Positions 49,889 to 59,699 of a stretch of 64,000 nucleotides of DNA are shown one piece after another. Origin of the DNA: Arthrobacter cryoconiti (GTDB lineage: Bacteria; Actinomycetota; Actinomycetes; Actinomycetales; Micrococcaceae); NCBI RefSeq assembly GCF_020905375.1, contig NZ_JAJJBU010000007.1, positions 62,001 to 126,000 on the forward strand, read 5' to 3'. The notes under the pieces were generated by a model. It had not been told where the DNA came from, ran no database searches, and saw only the letters and a list, made by a program, of their open reading frames with translations. Numbering within the stretch: position 1 is the stretch's first letter; every line of letters begins with the position of its first letter. Position numbers and translations under genes: made by a program.

Positions 49889-52798
49889 ATGGCTCTGGAT
49901 CTTACCCCCGTAAAGGGGGGTGCAAAGCAACGCCTACGTTTGGCGTTGACCATGGCTTGGCGGGATATCCTCCGCCACAAGGGCCGCTCAGGGTTGATCC
50001 TGGCTCTGATTGCGTTGCCGATTTTTGGACTCTCCTTCGCCGCGACTGCAGGGCAGAGCTTGCTCGCGACCCCTGCCGAAACGGCGCTGCACTCTCTGGG
50101 GCAAACGCAAGGGCGCCTCAGTAGTCTTCAGGCAATCAATGCCACCACCGTTCAGTCAGTACGCGGGGATCTGGCGTTTGCCTCCAGATCGGGCGAGCCT
50201 GACGAAAAGTTTGTCGCCGCGGCTCCCGGGGACGTCATTCCGGCGGGGTACCGGGCCATCCGATTCGATGCCACACAGGTGACTAGTCCCGTCGGCCAAG
50301 CCCAGGTGAAACTGCAGACCACTGTCACCACCGTCCTAGACCCGGCCTTTGCAGGGAAGTTCAGCTTAGTGGACGGGGCAGCGCCCACAGGTGTGGCCCA
50401 GGCGCTGGGCTCGCCTGGGCTCTTTACCCGTTTCGGCCTCACCCCAGGACAGAAGCTGACGACGTCGGCCGGCACTTTTGAAATGGTGGGCAAGGTCCGC
50501 GACGCAGGGACTGCTGATAGTAATTCTGTGCTGTATCTGACTCCGCAACAGGCTCCAGCGGCGTTGTCCTCAAATGGTGCTAATTCCACCGTCTACTTGG
50601 TGGGGGAACGGCCGCTCACCTGGGCCGACGCGAAAGTGTTCAATACCCGCGGCGTTCAGGTCACCTCGCGTAGTTTGCTATTGAACCCACCCTCGCGTGC
50701 TGAGCGGCCTGTTCAACCCAATGACATGGACTCAAGTTCACGAGAACAAACTGTTGTGAGTTTTGTTTTGATGGGCGCACTTATCGGAGTGCTGGCACTT
50801 CTGGAGGTGGGTTTACTGGCCGGTGCTGCGTTTGCTGTGGGGGCGCGGAAACAGCAGCGGGACCTGGCACTGATAGCCGCATCGGGAGCAGAGGTGAGCA
50901 TGCTGCGGTTGATCGTGACGGCTAGCGGCCTGTGGCTAGGTTTAGCCGGTGGGATCGTCGGCGCAGTATTGGGAAGCGTAGCTGCCGCTATTGTGGTGCT
51001 GATAGTTCTGGGCGGCGGTTTTGCCTTCTTTTCAGGCCTTCACTTTCAATGGTTAGGCGTGCTGGTGCTCGTCGGTGTGGGGCTCGTCGCAGGATGGCTT
51101 GCGGCCCTGGTACCAGCCCGTTCCGTGTCCAAGGAGGCATCACTGTCTTCGTTGAAGTCCGGGCGGACGGCGCAAGCTTCTTCCAAATGGGCCGTGCGCA
51201 TCGGGTTTGGGTTGATAATTCTTGCGGTGTTGGCCATGGCAGCAGGCTGTGCTATTGCTCTAGTTATACGCAACGATCCCTATAGGCCCAATTGGCAGAA
51301 CTTATATATAGGGCTCATCATCGCCGGGGCCGTGCTACTGGTCTTTGCCCTGATCACGCTGACCGGTCGCATCATTGATCTTCTGACGGCGCGGACTGCT
51401 TGGCTCCCGGTGGCGTTGCGCATGGCGGCGAGGGATTCGGCGCGGAATCGCGGGAGGACTGTGCCCGCCGTCGCAGCGGTGTTGGCCGCCGCCACATTGT
51501 CGGGGGCGCTCATGGTCGGCGCAGCCAGTTCTTTGCAGCAAGCAAGTGATTATTACGGATGGCAATATAACGTCAACCAAACCGGCCTGCCCCTGGAGTA
51601 TGAAGATTCGGGCCAAGCGGAGGCGGGAGCGGGCAAGGATGCTGCGGCGGGGCCCACCCTTGTCACGGTGGATTCCGCCAAAGTCATTTCGGCATTGAAA
51701 ACTTCCCTGGGTGCCGATGTGGTGACACATGTCCTGCGTGGTGGGCTGCCTTCTAATAGATGCCCATCTGGCACTCTGAGCGAGGCCGGCGTCTATACCG
51801 AGAAGCCCTGTGTTGGCTGGGTGCTAGCCGAACCACCGGCCAATCGTTGCGAACTGGCCAAGGATGGGGGGCCAAAGGACTTTTCCGATTGGCGTTGCAA
51901 CGGCGCCATGGCTAATACCAGCTTTGGTACCGCCCTGCCGCCCATCGTTGTTGGTGGTGAACCGGAACTCGCAGCTCTGCTCGGGCATGCCCCGAGCGAC
52001 GCCGCCAAGACGGCGCTTAAAACCGGCGGGATAGTCCTGAGCAACAAGATCTATGCCGGCGACGGCGGCAACGCCACCGTGATTAGTGTTGACTTCCGCG
52101 CTGTAACCAGCCGCAGCAATGGAATGTACGGCGGGGAGTCAGTTGCCGGCCCGGCGTACCTGCGTCCAAGTTACTTGCCACTGAGCTCCAAAACGCTGCC
52201 CGCCGTCGTTGACTCGCCAGCTAAACCCTTGCATTTCTATGGTGTAGTTTCTCCCGAAACGGCGAAGGCCATGGGCATGCCCGTGGAAGAGCGGACACTC
52301 TTGGTGACGCTGGACGGGCCGCTGAGCCCGGCTGCCGGGGACAGGGTGTCCGCTTCACTGGCCCCCTTTTTGGGTCCGTTCGGCAGCATTAATGTAGAAA
52401 AGGGGCCGCCGGCAATCATCAACCTGGTCCTGTGGCTCATTGTTCTGGGTGGGGCTCTCATTACACTTAGTGCTGCTGGTATCACGGCGGGTCTGGCGCT
52501 CGCCGATGGTCGTAGCGATCATGCAACGCTGGCCAGTGTTGGCGCGGATACCCGGCTAAGGAAGTCTCTCTCCGGTGCCCAAACGCTCATGAGTGCGTTG
52601 CTGGGAACGGTACTAGGGATTGTTGCCGGGACCATACCAGTCGTGGTGCTGCTTTCCCTCCAACGTGGCTTCGTGATTGTGATTCCGTGGCTTCAAATGG
52701 GTGTGCTGGTGGTTTTGGTGCCGCTGTTTGGTGCCGCTGCCGCGTGGGTCTTCACAAAAGGCAATCTACCCATGACGAAGAGGGAGACGCTAGCCTAA
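49889..52798 (+). CDS. ABC transporter permease, two FtsX/MacB domains
   Basis: 969 residues. Helix near the N-terminus (about 30-50), large extracellular domain (about 55-285), three helices (about 290-410), further helices (about 440-550), a second extracellular domain (about 555-850) and a last set of three helices (about 855-955). The two FtsX modules in one chain match actinobacterial MacB-like permeases that work with one small ATPase. The second extracellular domain has a cysteine-rich stretch (NRCPSGTLSE...PCVGW...NRCELA...DWRCNG), possibly disulfide-linked. Confidence 0.92.
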   Translation: MALDLTPVKGGAKQRLRLALTMAWRDILRHKGRSGLILALIALPIFGLSFAATAGQSLLATPAETALHSLGQTQGRLSSLQAINATTVQSVRGDLAFASRSGEPDEKFVAAAPGDVIPAGYRAIRFDATQVTSPVGQAQVKLQTTVTTVLDPAFAGKFSLVDGAAPTGVAQALGSPGLFTRFGLTPGQKLTTSAGTFEMVGKVRDAGTADSNSVLYLTPQQAPAALSSNGANSTVYLVGERPLTWADAKVFNTRGVQVTSRSLLLNPPSRAERPVQPNDMDSSSREQTVVSFVLMGALIGVLALLEVGLLAGAAFAVGARKQQRDLALIAASGAEVSMLRLIVTASGLWLGLAGGIVGAVLGSVAAAIVVLIVLGGGFAFFSGLHFQWLGVLVLVGVGLVAGWLAALVPARSVSKEASLSSLKSGRTAQASSKWAVRIGFGLIILAVLAMAAGCAIALVIRNDPYRPNWQNLYIGLIIAGAVLLVFALITLTGRIIDLLTARTAWLPVALRMAARDSARNRGRTVPAVAAVLAAATLSGALMVGAASSLQQASDYYGWQYNVNQTGLPLEYEDSGQAEAGAGKDAAAGPTLVTVDSAKVISALKTSLGADVVTHVLRGGLPSNRCPSGTLSEAGVYTEKPCVGWVLAEPPANRCELAKDGGPKDFSDWRCNGAMANTSFGTALPPIVVGGEPELAALLGHAPSDAAKTALKTGGIVLSNKIYAGDGGNATVISVDFRAVTSRSNGMYGGESVAGPAYLRPSYLPLSSKTLPAVVDSPAKPLHFYGVVSPETAKAMGMPVEERTLLVTLDGPLSPAAGDRVSASLAPFLGPFGSINVEKGPPAIINLVLWLIVLGGALITLSAAGITAGLALADGRSDHATLASVGADTRLRKSLSGAQTLMSALLGTVLGIVAGTIPVVVLLSLQRGFVIVIPWLQMGVLVVLVPLFGAAAAWVFTKGNLPMTKRETLA

Positions 52799-52879
52799 AC
52801 TGCTTGAGCAAGAAGAGGCACTTCCTCTTCGGGGGCGAAACAACGCGTTCGCCGCCGGGCACTGCCGCGCCAAACCCTT
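52799..52879. other. Short gap with a small hairpin
   Basis: GAAGAGG-CACTT-CCTCTTC (52812-52830) is a small stem after the permease stop and may be a weak terminator. Confidence 0.4.
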
Positions 52880-53068
52880 ATGAGAGACTCAAGCTATGAC
52901 GCAGATTTCGCATCCCGCTGCCGCCCCGCACGGGTTGATCAGCCCAGTGTGGCGGATCTGGTGGATCCGCTGGTCAACATTATGAACAATGGGGCCATGG
53001 CAAAAAAGCTTGTTGGTGACGTCAAAAGCGCGCCACGAGATAATGCCGTCCGGGTCCGAAAAGTCTGA
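52880..53068 (+). CDS. Possible small protein, unknown
   Basis: A 62-codon frame with the stretch VADLVDPLVNIMNNGAMAKKLV, which could form a helix. There is no good ribosome site before the ATG. It could be a real small protein, a fragment, or chance; its position 48 bp before a conserved small gene is the only support. Confidence 0.25.
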   Translation: MRDSSYDADFASRCRPARVDQPSVADLVDPLVNIMNNGAMAKKLVGDVKSAPRDNAVRVRKV

Positions 53069-53116
53069 CGCCGGCAGTCCCGGCCAATTCCTCTGACCGC
53101 AAGGAAGCGGCACTCG

Positions 53117-53602
53117 ATGATTTTCAAGTCTCTTTTTAGCAGCGCTCGCCAGGGCAGATCCGACGACGTTGAGTTGGGCAAAGGCGTCTGGCGCCGTTCT
53201 CACGACCGTTTTCGTCGGGGGTTGGACAGGTTCCATCAGATGCTTGAAGGCGTCGAGACGGACATGTCCAAACCCGGGGCAAGCGCTGCTCTGTCCAACG
53301 CCTACGCGGAACTGGTCCCCATCGCGGACGTTCTTGCGGAGCTATTGCCCAAGGTGCGCACAATCGCCCAACAAGCTCACGCAATCGCTCCCAGTGAAGG
53401 AATGGAAATTCCAACGGGTACCGGCGGATACCTCAACGATGTTCACCGTGAGCTGTCACGGGCGGGAAATGCGCTGGCGGCTGCGGCTGAGGCAGTGGCC
53501 TTAGTCCGGCTCGGCGTCGGGGAAGTGTCCGGTGTGGAACGCAAGGCCGGGATTGTCGCAGAGCACGTAGGCAGGGCACGGGAGCTGTTGACGAAGCGGT
53601 AA
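53117..53602 (+). CDS. Helical protein of unknown function
   Basis: 161 residues, almost all predicted alpha helix with alanine- and leucine-rich heptads (AYAELVPIADVLAELLPKVRTIAQQAHAIA; ELSRAGNALAAAAEAVALVRLG). No signal peptide or membrane span. The segment RSHDRFRRGLDRFHQMLEGVE is strongly basic. I do not recognise a named family. The ATG has GCAAGGAAG upstream. Confidence 0.65.
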   Translation: MIFKSLFSSARQGRSDDVELGKGVWRRSHDRFRRGLDRFHQMLEGVETDMSKPGASAALSNAYAELVPIADVLAELLPKVRTIAQQAHAIAPSEGMEIPTGTGGYLNDVHRELSRAGNALAAAAEAVALVRLGVGEVSGVERKAGIVAEHVGRARELLTKR

Positions 53603-53643
53603 AAATCGCAGCATCATTGGACCGCGTCCAATTTAGATACAGA

Positions 53644-53677
53644 AATGTGACGCAATTCTAGAGAGTTGCGTCACATT
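53644..53677. promoter_or_regulatory. Palindrome between the helical protein and the iron operon
   Basis: AATGTGACGCAA (53644-53655) pairs perfectly with TTGCGTCACATT (53666-53677) around a 10-base centre. No T-run follows. It could be a terminator for the gene before it or an operator close to the iron-box promoter. Confidence 0.5.
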
Positions 53678-53686
53678 AGGCCAAAG

Positions 53687-53705
53687 AGAGGGTTGCCTCA
53701 CCTAA
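53687..53705. promoter_or_regulatory. IdeR/DtxR iron box
   Basis: On the minus strand TTAGGTGAGGCAACCCTCT matches 14 of 19 positions of the DtxR/IdeR consensus. It lies 55-73 bp before the iron-binding protein gene, where iron-loaded IdeR would block transcription. Confidence 0.7.
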
Positions 53706-53759
53706 TCTCGTAATACCATCGGTAATAGTTCGCTAATTTCTACTCGCCGAAAGGCCCCG

Positions 53760-54809
53760 ATGAAGACTCTTTTCAACAAGACCGCACTGGCAGCCGTTGC
53801 TGGAATTTCCGTATTGGCTCTAGCCGCCTGCAGTGGGGGTACTACTCCTGCAGCTTCCGATGGCGCCCAGGGATCTGCCACGGACTCCATTACGGTCTAC
53901 AACGCCCAGCACGAATCGCTTACCCAGGCCTGGGTTGATGCTTTCACCAAGGAAACCGGCATCAAGGTCACCTTGCGCAACGGCGACGATTCCGAGCTGA
54001 GCAACCAGATCATCCAAGAGGGATCGAAGTCGCCAGCCGATGTCTTCTTGACGGAGAACTCGCCGGCGATGACGCAGATTGAGAATGCTGGTTTGTTCAC
54101 GGACATCACCAGCAAGATCAAGGATCAGGTTCCGGCGCAGTACCGGCCCTCCACTAACAAGTGGACCGGAATTGCCGCTCGCAGCACAGTGTTTGCTTAC
54201 AACAAGGACAAGCTCACCGAGGCCCAACTGCCCAAGTCGATCATGGACCTGGCCGATCCCGCGTGGAAGGACCGCTGGGCGGCATCACCTTCTGGTGCAG
54301 ATTTCCAAGCCATTGTCTCCGCCATGTTGGAGCTGAAAGGCCAGGACGCTACCTTGTCTTGGCTGAAGTCAATGAAGGAAAATTCCAAGGCTTACAAAGG
54401 CAACAGCACTGCCATGAAGGCGGTCAACGCTGGCGAGGTGGACGGTGCCATCATCTACCACTACTACTGGTTCGGTGACCAGGCCAAGACTGGCGAGAAT
54501 TCCAAGAACGTCGCTCTTGAGTACTTCAAGAACGAGGATCCGGGTGCCTTTGTTTCAGTTTCCGGCGGTGGCGTTCTGGCCTCAAGTAAGCATCAAGCGA
54601 GTGCAGAAAAGTTCTTAGAATTCATTACGGGCAAGGCCGGGCAGACCATTTTGCAAACTGGCACATCCTTTGAATACCCGGTTGCCAGTGACGTTGCGCC
54701 TAACGCCAAGCTGACTCCGCTGAAGGAGTTGCAGGCACCAAAGGTTGACGCTGCCAAGCTCAATTCACAAAAAGTCACCGATCTCATGACGCAGGCCGGT
54801 CTACTCTAG
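53760..54809 (+). CDS. Fe3+ ABC transporter substrate-binding lipoprotein (FbpA-like)
   Basis: 349 residues. A signal peptide ends in the lipobox LALAAC (Cys24). The mature part has the transferrin-like periplasmic-binding fold: [44 protein letters not shown], and the tyrosine pair in [12 protein letters not shown] (the family usually uses two adjacent tyrosines to hold Fe3+). It captures ferric iron outside the membrane for the two following genes. An iron box precedes it. Confidence 0.93.
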   Translation: MKTLFNKTALAAVAGISVLALAACSGGTTPAASDGAQGSATDSITVYNAQHESLTQAWVDAFTKETGIKVTLRNGDDSELSNQIIQEGSKSPADVFLTENSPAMTQIENAGLFTDITSKIKDQVPAQYRPSTNKWTGIAARSTVFAYNKDKLTEAQLPKSIMDLADPAWKDRWAASPSGADFQAIVSAMLELKGQDATLSWLKSMKENSKAYKGNSTAMKAVNAGEVDGAIIYHYYWFGDQAKTGENSKNVALEYFKNEDPGAFVSVSGGGVLASSKHQASAEKFLEFITGKAGQTILQTGTSFEYPVASDVAPNAKLTPLKELQAPKVDAAKLNSQKVTDLMTQAGLL

Positions 54810-54814
54810 TACTA

Positions 54815-56413
54815 ATGGTTTTTATGAAGAGCACGACGGCGGTTGGTACGCCGCGTAGGAAGACCCACCATGGCGGTCCCAAGGGCCGGAGCACACGCTC
54901 CGGCCCTTGGGCCGTCGTCGTGCTCTGCCTTGTGATCGCACTTTTCTCTTTACTGCCGCTGGGGTACGTGGCGGTCATGACCGTCGACGCCGGTTGGGAC
55001 ACCGTTGTGAAGCTGGTGTTCCGTGCGCGTGTGGCGGATTTACTGCTGAACACCGTAGCGCTGGTGGTCATTACGGTGCCGCTGTGTGTGGTCCTGGGGA
55101 TCGCCGGGGCATGGCTGGTGGAGCGGACCAGGCTCCGGGGGCACAAATTTTGGGCGGTCATGCTGGCCGCGCCACTCGCCATTCCAGCCTTCGTGAACAG
55201 CTACGCATGGGTCAGTGCCATACCTTCACTTGGGGGCATATTTGGTGGCGTGTTGATCTCCACATTGTCCTACTTCCCCCTGGTGTACATCCCGGTGGCT
55301 GCCGTGCTGAGCCGAATGGACCCGGCGTTGGAACAAACTGGCTCATCGCTTGGTTTGGGGCCGTGGCGAATATTTTTCAGGGTGGTTTTACCGCAATTGC
55401 GCCTAGCCACTGCCGGTGGCGCCCTGCTGGTCTCCTTGCACCTTCTGGCCGAATATGGCGCTTTTGCCATGATTCAATTTGATACGTTCACCACCGCCAT
55501 CTACGATCAATTCCGTTCCACGTTCAATGGTGCGGCTGCCAATATGCTAGCCAGTGTGCTGGTGCTGCTGTGCCTATTGCTGCTGTTGGGGGAGACAAAA
55601 GCTCGCGGGAGTGCCCGGTATGCCCGGGTGGGTGCGGGCGCCCAGGCGAACCCGGCCCGGTTGCGGCTGGGTCTGTTCCAGCTACCCGGGCAACTATTTC
55701 TCGTGGCATTGAGTGTGCTGGCCTTGGGTGTGCCGTTGTTCCACGTTTTCCGGTGGCTGATTGCCGGCGGGACGGCTATCTGGACCCGCGATGCCCTGAT
55801 TCAGGCATTGCTGCAAACCTTGGGCTATGGGCTTGTGGGTGCCGCCGTGACAACAGTCCTGGCTTTCCCGCTCGCTTACCTGGTGATCCGCCATCCCGGG
55901 CCTGTTTCAAAAATGTTGGAGGGAGCCAACTACATTTCCAGCTCGATGCCCGGAATCGTGGTGGCTCTGGCTCTGGTGACCATCACCATCCACAACGTAC
56001 CCGCCATCTACCAGACCGCCGTCGTACTGGTAGGGGCGTATGCATTGCTGTTTATGCCGCGAGCTTTGGTGAACTTGCGCGCTGGGCTGGCACAGGCTCC
56101 CAAGGAACTTGATGAGGCCGCTCAGGCGCTGGGAAAGCCTCCCTTGCTTGCCTTTCTCAAAGTGACGCTTCGGCTCACGGCGCCAGCTGCGGCTGGAGGG
56201 GCGGCGCTGGTGTTCTTGGGTATCGTCAATGAACTTACGGCCACGCTGTTATTGGCCCCGAACGGGACCACCACGCTGGCTACGGAATTTTGGTCGCTCA
56301 GCAGCGAGATCGATTACACGGGTGCCGCACCCTATGCGTTGCTGATGATCCTGCTGTCCGCGCCCATGACCTATCTACTTTTCGCCCAATCCAAGAAAGC
56401 AGCTGGACAGTGA
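54815..56413 (+). CDS. Fe3+ ABC transporter permease (FbpB-like)
   Basis: 532 residues with about 12 helices formed by two fused six-helix permease domains (roughly 30-260 and 290-525). The EAA-type cytoplasmic loops are visible: [24 protein letters not shown] and [23 protein letters not shown]. It moves iron across the membrane. The ATG at 54815, 5 bp after the fbpA-like stop, has no ribosome site. A large stem-loop lies inside the first 40 codons, so a later start or translational control is possible. Confidence 0.92.
   Translation: MVFMKSTTAVGTPRRKTHHGGPKGRSTRSGPWAVVVLCLVIALFSLLPLGYVAVMTVDAGWDTVVKLVFRARVADLLLNTVALVVITVPLCVVLGIAGAWLVERTRLRGHKFWAVMLAAPLAIPAFVNSYAWVSAIPSLGGIFGGVLISTLSYFPLVYIPVAAVLSRMDPALEQTGSSLGLGPWRIFFRVVLPQLRLATAGGALLVSLHLLAEYGAFAMIQFDTFTTAIYDQFRSTFNGAAANMLASVLVLLCLLLLLGETKARGSARYARVGAGAQANPARLRLGLFQLPGQLFLVALSVLALGVPLFHVFRWLIAGGTAIWTRDALIQALLQTLGYGLVGAAVTTVLAFPLAYLVIRHPGPVSKMLEGANYISSSMPGIVVALALVTITIHNVPAIYQTAVVLVGAYALLFMPRALVNLRAGLAQAPKELDEAAQALGKPPLLAFLKVTLRLTAPAAAGGAALVFLGIVNELTATLLLAPNGTTTLATEFWSLSSEIDYTGAAPYALLMILLSAPMTYLLFAQSKKAAGQ
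54828..54926 (+). repeat. Two-part stem-loop between SBP and permease
   Basis: Inner stem of 15 perfect base pairs with a 4-base loop (CCCAAGGGCCGGAGC 54878-54892 with 54897-54911) and an outer 10-bp stem (AGAGCACGAC 54828-54837 with GTCGTGCTCT 54917-54926). It lies within the first codons of the permease gene. Confidence 0.85.
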
Positions 56414-57561
56414 CACCACCGCGTAGGCCAGTTCCGGCACTGGCCCCGAAGCTCGAGTTCGAGCCAACTCCCGGGCACGTTACGGATCATTTGCAGGTAA
56501 CTGGTGCCCGAAAGTCGTTCGGTGGAACCGAGGTTTTGAAGGGGGTGGACCTCACCGTTGCGCAGGGACGGACGACGGCGATAGTGGGGGCTTCAGGTTC
56601 CGGCAAGACCACGTTGCTGCGGCTCATTGCCGGGTTTGAGGCTGCCGACGCCGGCAGCATCTTCCTTGACGGGACCGAGGTGGCAGGGCCCGGGAAGTGG
56701 GTGCCAGCCCATAAACGCAGTGTTGGTTACGTAGCTCAGGATGGCGCGCTGTTCCCGCATCTGAGCGTTGGACAAAACATTGCCTTTGGTCTGCCCGAGC
56801 GTGGCCGGGCAGCTAATACGCGGGTGGGTGAACTGTTGGAAATGGTGTCCATGGACCACTCCTACGCCAAACGACGCCCGTCGCAGCTCTCCGGTGGGCA
56901 GCAACAGCGTGTGGCTCTGGCCCGGGCTTTGGCCCGCAGGCCCGAACTTATGCTCCTGGACGAGCCATTTAGCGCCCTGGATGCTGGGCTGCGAGTAGCT
57001 ACGCGCCGCACGGTATCCAAGACGTTGACGGACGCGGGAGTCACCACGATCTTGGTCACTCATGATCAGGCTGAGGCGCTCAGTTTCGCCGACCAGGTAG
57101 CCGTGATGAGAGACGGGCGGCTGGCCCAGATTGGGAGCCCCTTTGTGGTGTACACGCGCCCAAGTGATCGTGCCACGGCAGAATTTCTGGGGGACGCAGT
57201 CATTTTGGAAGCATGGATGGAGGGGTCCTTGGCGCTGTGTTCACTGGGCGGCATCCCGGTGCGTCGGCCTCCTGTGCAGGGAAGGGTCCACTTGATGCTT
57301 CGTCCAGAGCAAATCCGCATCACAGAGGGCGGAAAAATTCGCGGCAAAGTGGTGGACACGGACTACTTCGGTCCGGAGACCACCGTCCGCATCCAGTTGG
57401 CGCCCATTGTGGTTGATGAGGGACGTCCCGTTGACCCGCACCAGCCTGTGGGCGGTGAGGTGATCAATATCCGGCACTGGAACGCCATGTTGGCCCGTCC
57501 CGGCACCGAACTCTCACTAAAGGTGGTTGGCGAGGGAGTCGTTTTTCCCTGGGAGGGCTAA
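56410..57561 (+). CDS. Fe3+ ABC transporter ATP-binding protein (FbpC-like)
   Basis: 383 residues. Walker [11 protein letters not shown]-loop [14 protein letters not shown], signature LSGGQQQR, Walker B LMLLDEP, H-loop VTHDQAEAL, then a C-terminal TOBE-like regulatory domain ([20 protein letters not shown]). I chose the GTG at 56410, which overlaps the permease stop; the open frame begins further up within the permease gene. It energises the iron importer. Confidence 0.94.
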   Translation: MTPPRRPVPALAPKLEFEPTPGHVTDHLQVTGARKSFGGTEVLKGVDLTVAQGRTTAIVGASGSGKTTLLRLIAGFEAADAGSIFLDGTEVAGPGKWVPAHKRSVGYVAQDGALFPHLSVGQNIAFGLPERGRAANTRVGELLEMVSMDHSYAKRRPSQLSGGQQQRVALARALARRPELMLLDEPFSALDAGLRVATRRTVSKTLTDAGVTTILVTHDQAEALSFADQVAVMRDGRLAQIGSPFVVYTRPSDRATAEFLGDAVILEAWMEGSLALCSLGGIPVRRPPVQGRVHLMLRPEQIRITEGGKIRGKVVDTDYFGPETTVRIQLAPIVVDEGRPVDPHQPVGGEVINIRHWNAMLARPGTELSLKVVGEGVVFPWEG

Positions 57562-57586
57562 AATCCTGGACGACGCCGGGCGCTGA

Positions 57587-58813
57587 CTAGTATTTCTGGG
57601 TGAACGGTTCGGTACTGGCTCGTTGCCGGTGTTCCGCGACGCGCTTGTGGAGTTCCATGTATGCCGTCAGCCCGATGAGGAGCGCCACGGCCATCCCGAG
57701 CGCCGCAGCTGCTGCAACCACCGTGCTGGCTAACACCAGAAGAAGACTGATCCCCACGGCCGGGATAGACCATCGCAAGACGTGCGCAGCTTCCTGGCCA
57801 TATCGCAGTGAGACCAGGGCATTCGTCAGATAGAACAGGGCCAAACCGCCGCCGAGGGTAATACCTGAGCCCAGCGGGAGCCTGGTGAGAGGCGCCGGGA
57901 TGGCAGTGGAGATGGCTCCGGCAATCGCGGTTAAGCCCACTACCAATAGAAATGGCATGAACAGTGTGGTTTCAATGACCGCAACAAAGTCACGGCGACG
58001 AGTCAGCTGCTCCAGGCCCTCGCTGAGCGTGCCCATTCCATATTGGAAAAAAGTCCAACCGAGCAGCGCCACAATCACAAAGCCAAGAGCTCCCGTGAGC
58101 CAGGCTTCCTTATTCCACGTGGCTGAAACTTGGGTGACGACTGTAAAGACAGACTCTCCGAGGACAATGATGACAAACAGACCCAGCCTTTCGGCGGCGT
58201 GTTCGACGTTCATGCCAGCGATTCCACTATCTGGTTGTAGCCGCCCACTGACGAGCACCAAGACTACCTCTACGATGATCGCCACCGCCCACAGGACGAC
58301 GGCGATATCCAAGGGCAGAAGAGCAGCCACCAGCCACAGCGCAGCCGTCCCGCCGTTGTAAGCCCAAATGCGCCATAGTGGTGCCGCTCCGATGGCGTCC
58401 CGGTGCCTATAGAGCCAGAGCATCAGCAGAATCGTCCGCAGGACTGCGTTTGCTAGCGAGAATGCCCAGGCCCGGTTGCCAAGAGCCTCTGGCGCGGCAG
58501 CAGCCATCAAACTTGCCGCCGCCATCGCCGCAAGCATGGCGAGCCCGAGCTGACGGGCCGTCAAGTTCGGTAGAAGATTTACCACCGAGACTATGTTCAC
58601 CCATGCCCACCAGGCTGGGAAGAACAAGAGGACGAAAGTGCCGAATTGGGCCAGCCCCGGGTCGCCGTGGATCCCGTGTGCCAGCTGACCGACAAGTGCC
58701 ACAAAGACGAGGTCGAAGAACAGTTCCATCCAGTGGACACGGCCAGGTTCCCGAGCCGGCGCATTGCGTGAAGTGGGGGCAGCGCGTCCTGGCGGGATTG
58801 GACGAGGGATCAT
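57587..58813 (-). CDS. Low temperature requirement protein A (LtrA) family
   Basis: 408 residues with about ten to twelve helices and the family opening HWMELFFDLVFVALVGQLAHGIHGDP; ERLGLFVIIVLGESV near 225 is the other LtrA hallmark. The family was named after a Listeria gene needed for growth in the cold, but its transport or enzymatic activity is unknown. It overlaps the upstream TetR gene by 4 bp and faces the iron ABC operon across 25 bp. Confidence 0.92.
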   Translation of the reverse strand: MIPRPIPPGRAAPTSRNAPAREPGRVHWMELFFDLVFVALVGQLAHGIHGDPGLAQFGTFVLLFFPAWWAWVNIVSVVNLLPNLTARQLGLAMLAAMAAASLMAAAAPEALGNRAWAFSLANAVLRTILLMLWLYRHRDAIGAAPLWRIWAYNGGTAALWLVAALLPLDIAVVLWAVAIIVEVVLVLVSGRLQPDSGIAGMNVEHAAERLGLFVIIVLGESVFTVVTQVSATWNKEAWLTGALGFVIVALLGWTFFQYGMGTLSEGLEQLTRRRDFVAVIETTLFMPFLLVVGLTAIAGAISTAIPAPLTRLPLGSGITLGGGLALFYLTNALVSLRYGQEAAHVLRWSIPAVGISLLLVLASTVVAAAAALGMAVALLIGLTAYMELHKRVAEHRQRASTEPFTQKY

Positions 58814-59568
58814 GGCTGGTTGCTAAGAGAAGTGCTCATTAGGGAATCTGAAAATAGCAGGCCCAGGGTGAAATTGAAGCGATCGTTTCCTTCGCCCGCT
58901 GTGAGTTCGTGTGTGTGAGCCACAGTGTACGGAAAACTGTTCGCCGGCAGCATGTTCAAACGCTCAATGGTCTCACTGCGATCCAGCACACGGTTGTCCA
59001 ACTCAGGGCCAGGCTGGTTTCTTAGGGAGGATTCAAGACTGTAAGCGGTGACGTAGAGGTAGGCGGCGTCGATGACCCAGGCAGCGGATTGTGCTGGCAC
59101 ACCTGCGCAGAGCAGGATCGCGAGCATGCCTTCGCTAACTCGAAGAGTGTCCAAACTGTTGGGAGCAGTTGCCAACGTGGCCCGCGAGATGCCGGGGTAG
59201 CGCAGGAACTGCTCCCGAAGCTGCCCGCACACGTCGATGATCTGGCGTTGCCACTGCCGTGGATCCGGTGTCGGCAATACCACTCGGGCGCATAACTTTC
59301 CGATCAATAGGTCATCCAGTTCCCCCTTGTTGCGAACATGCGCATACAAGGAAGCGGGGCCAGTTTGCAGGGCAGTGGCGACCCTGCGCATTGACAGGGC
59401 GTCAAATCCTTCGCCTTCAACGATCTGGAGTGCCGTGTCCAAGATTCGTTCGATGCTCAAGGGTGTTTTTCGGGCACCGCGTGCTCCGTGGGGCTCCTCG
59501 AAGGCGGCGATTTGAGCCGCCCACTGTTCGCGGGACAGGGGGTCGCCGGGGGTGGTTCTCTTGGCCAT
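58810..59568 (-). CDS. TetR-family transcriptional regulator
   Basis: 252 residues. The helix-turn-helix is at about 40-85 (LSIERILDTALQIVEGEGFDALSMRRVATALQTGPASLYAHVRNKGELDDL region), followed by a TetR_C-type ligand domain. It is divergent from the DHA2-type exporter across an inverted-repeat operator and overlaps ltrA, so it probably controls both in response to a small molecule. Confidence 0.92.
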   Translation of the reverse strand: MAKRTTPGDPLSREQWAAQIAAFEEPHGARGARKTPLSIERILDTALQIVEGEGFDALSMRRVATALQTGPASLYAHVRNKGELDDLLIGKLCARVVLPTPDPRQWQRQIIDVCGQLREQFLRYPGISRATLATAPNSLDTLRVSEGMLAILLCAGVPAQSAAWVIDAAYLYVTAYSLESSLRNQPGPELDNRVLDRSETIERLNMLPANSFPYTVAHTHELTAGEGNDRFNFTLGLLFSDSLMSTSLSNQP

Positions 59569-59590
59569 GGTTCCATCGTAGCACTTGACT

Positions 59591-59640
59591 CGAACGGTGT
59601 TTAGAAGATAGAACAGTGTTCGTTACTAAAACACCGTTCG
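59591..59640. promoter_or_regulatory. TetR operator region
   Basis: CGAACGGTGTTT (59591-59602) and AAACACCGTTCG (59629-59640) form a perfect inverted repeat, with GAACAGTGTTC (59611-59621) palindromic between them, in the divergent promoter region of tetR and the exporter. Confidence 0.7.
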
Positions 59641-59699
59641 TTAAAATGGTGGGTAACCATCCAGCAACGTTCGCCCCAAACTGCACGAGAGGACTCCGC

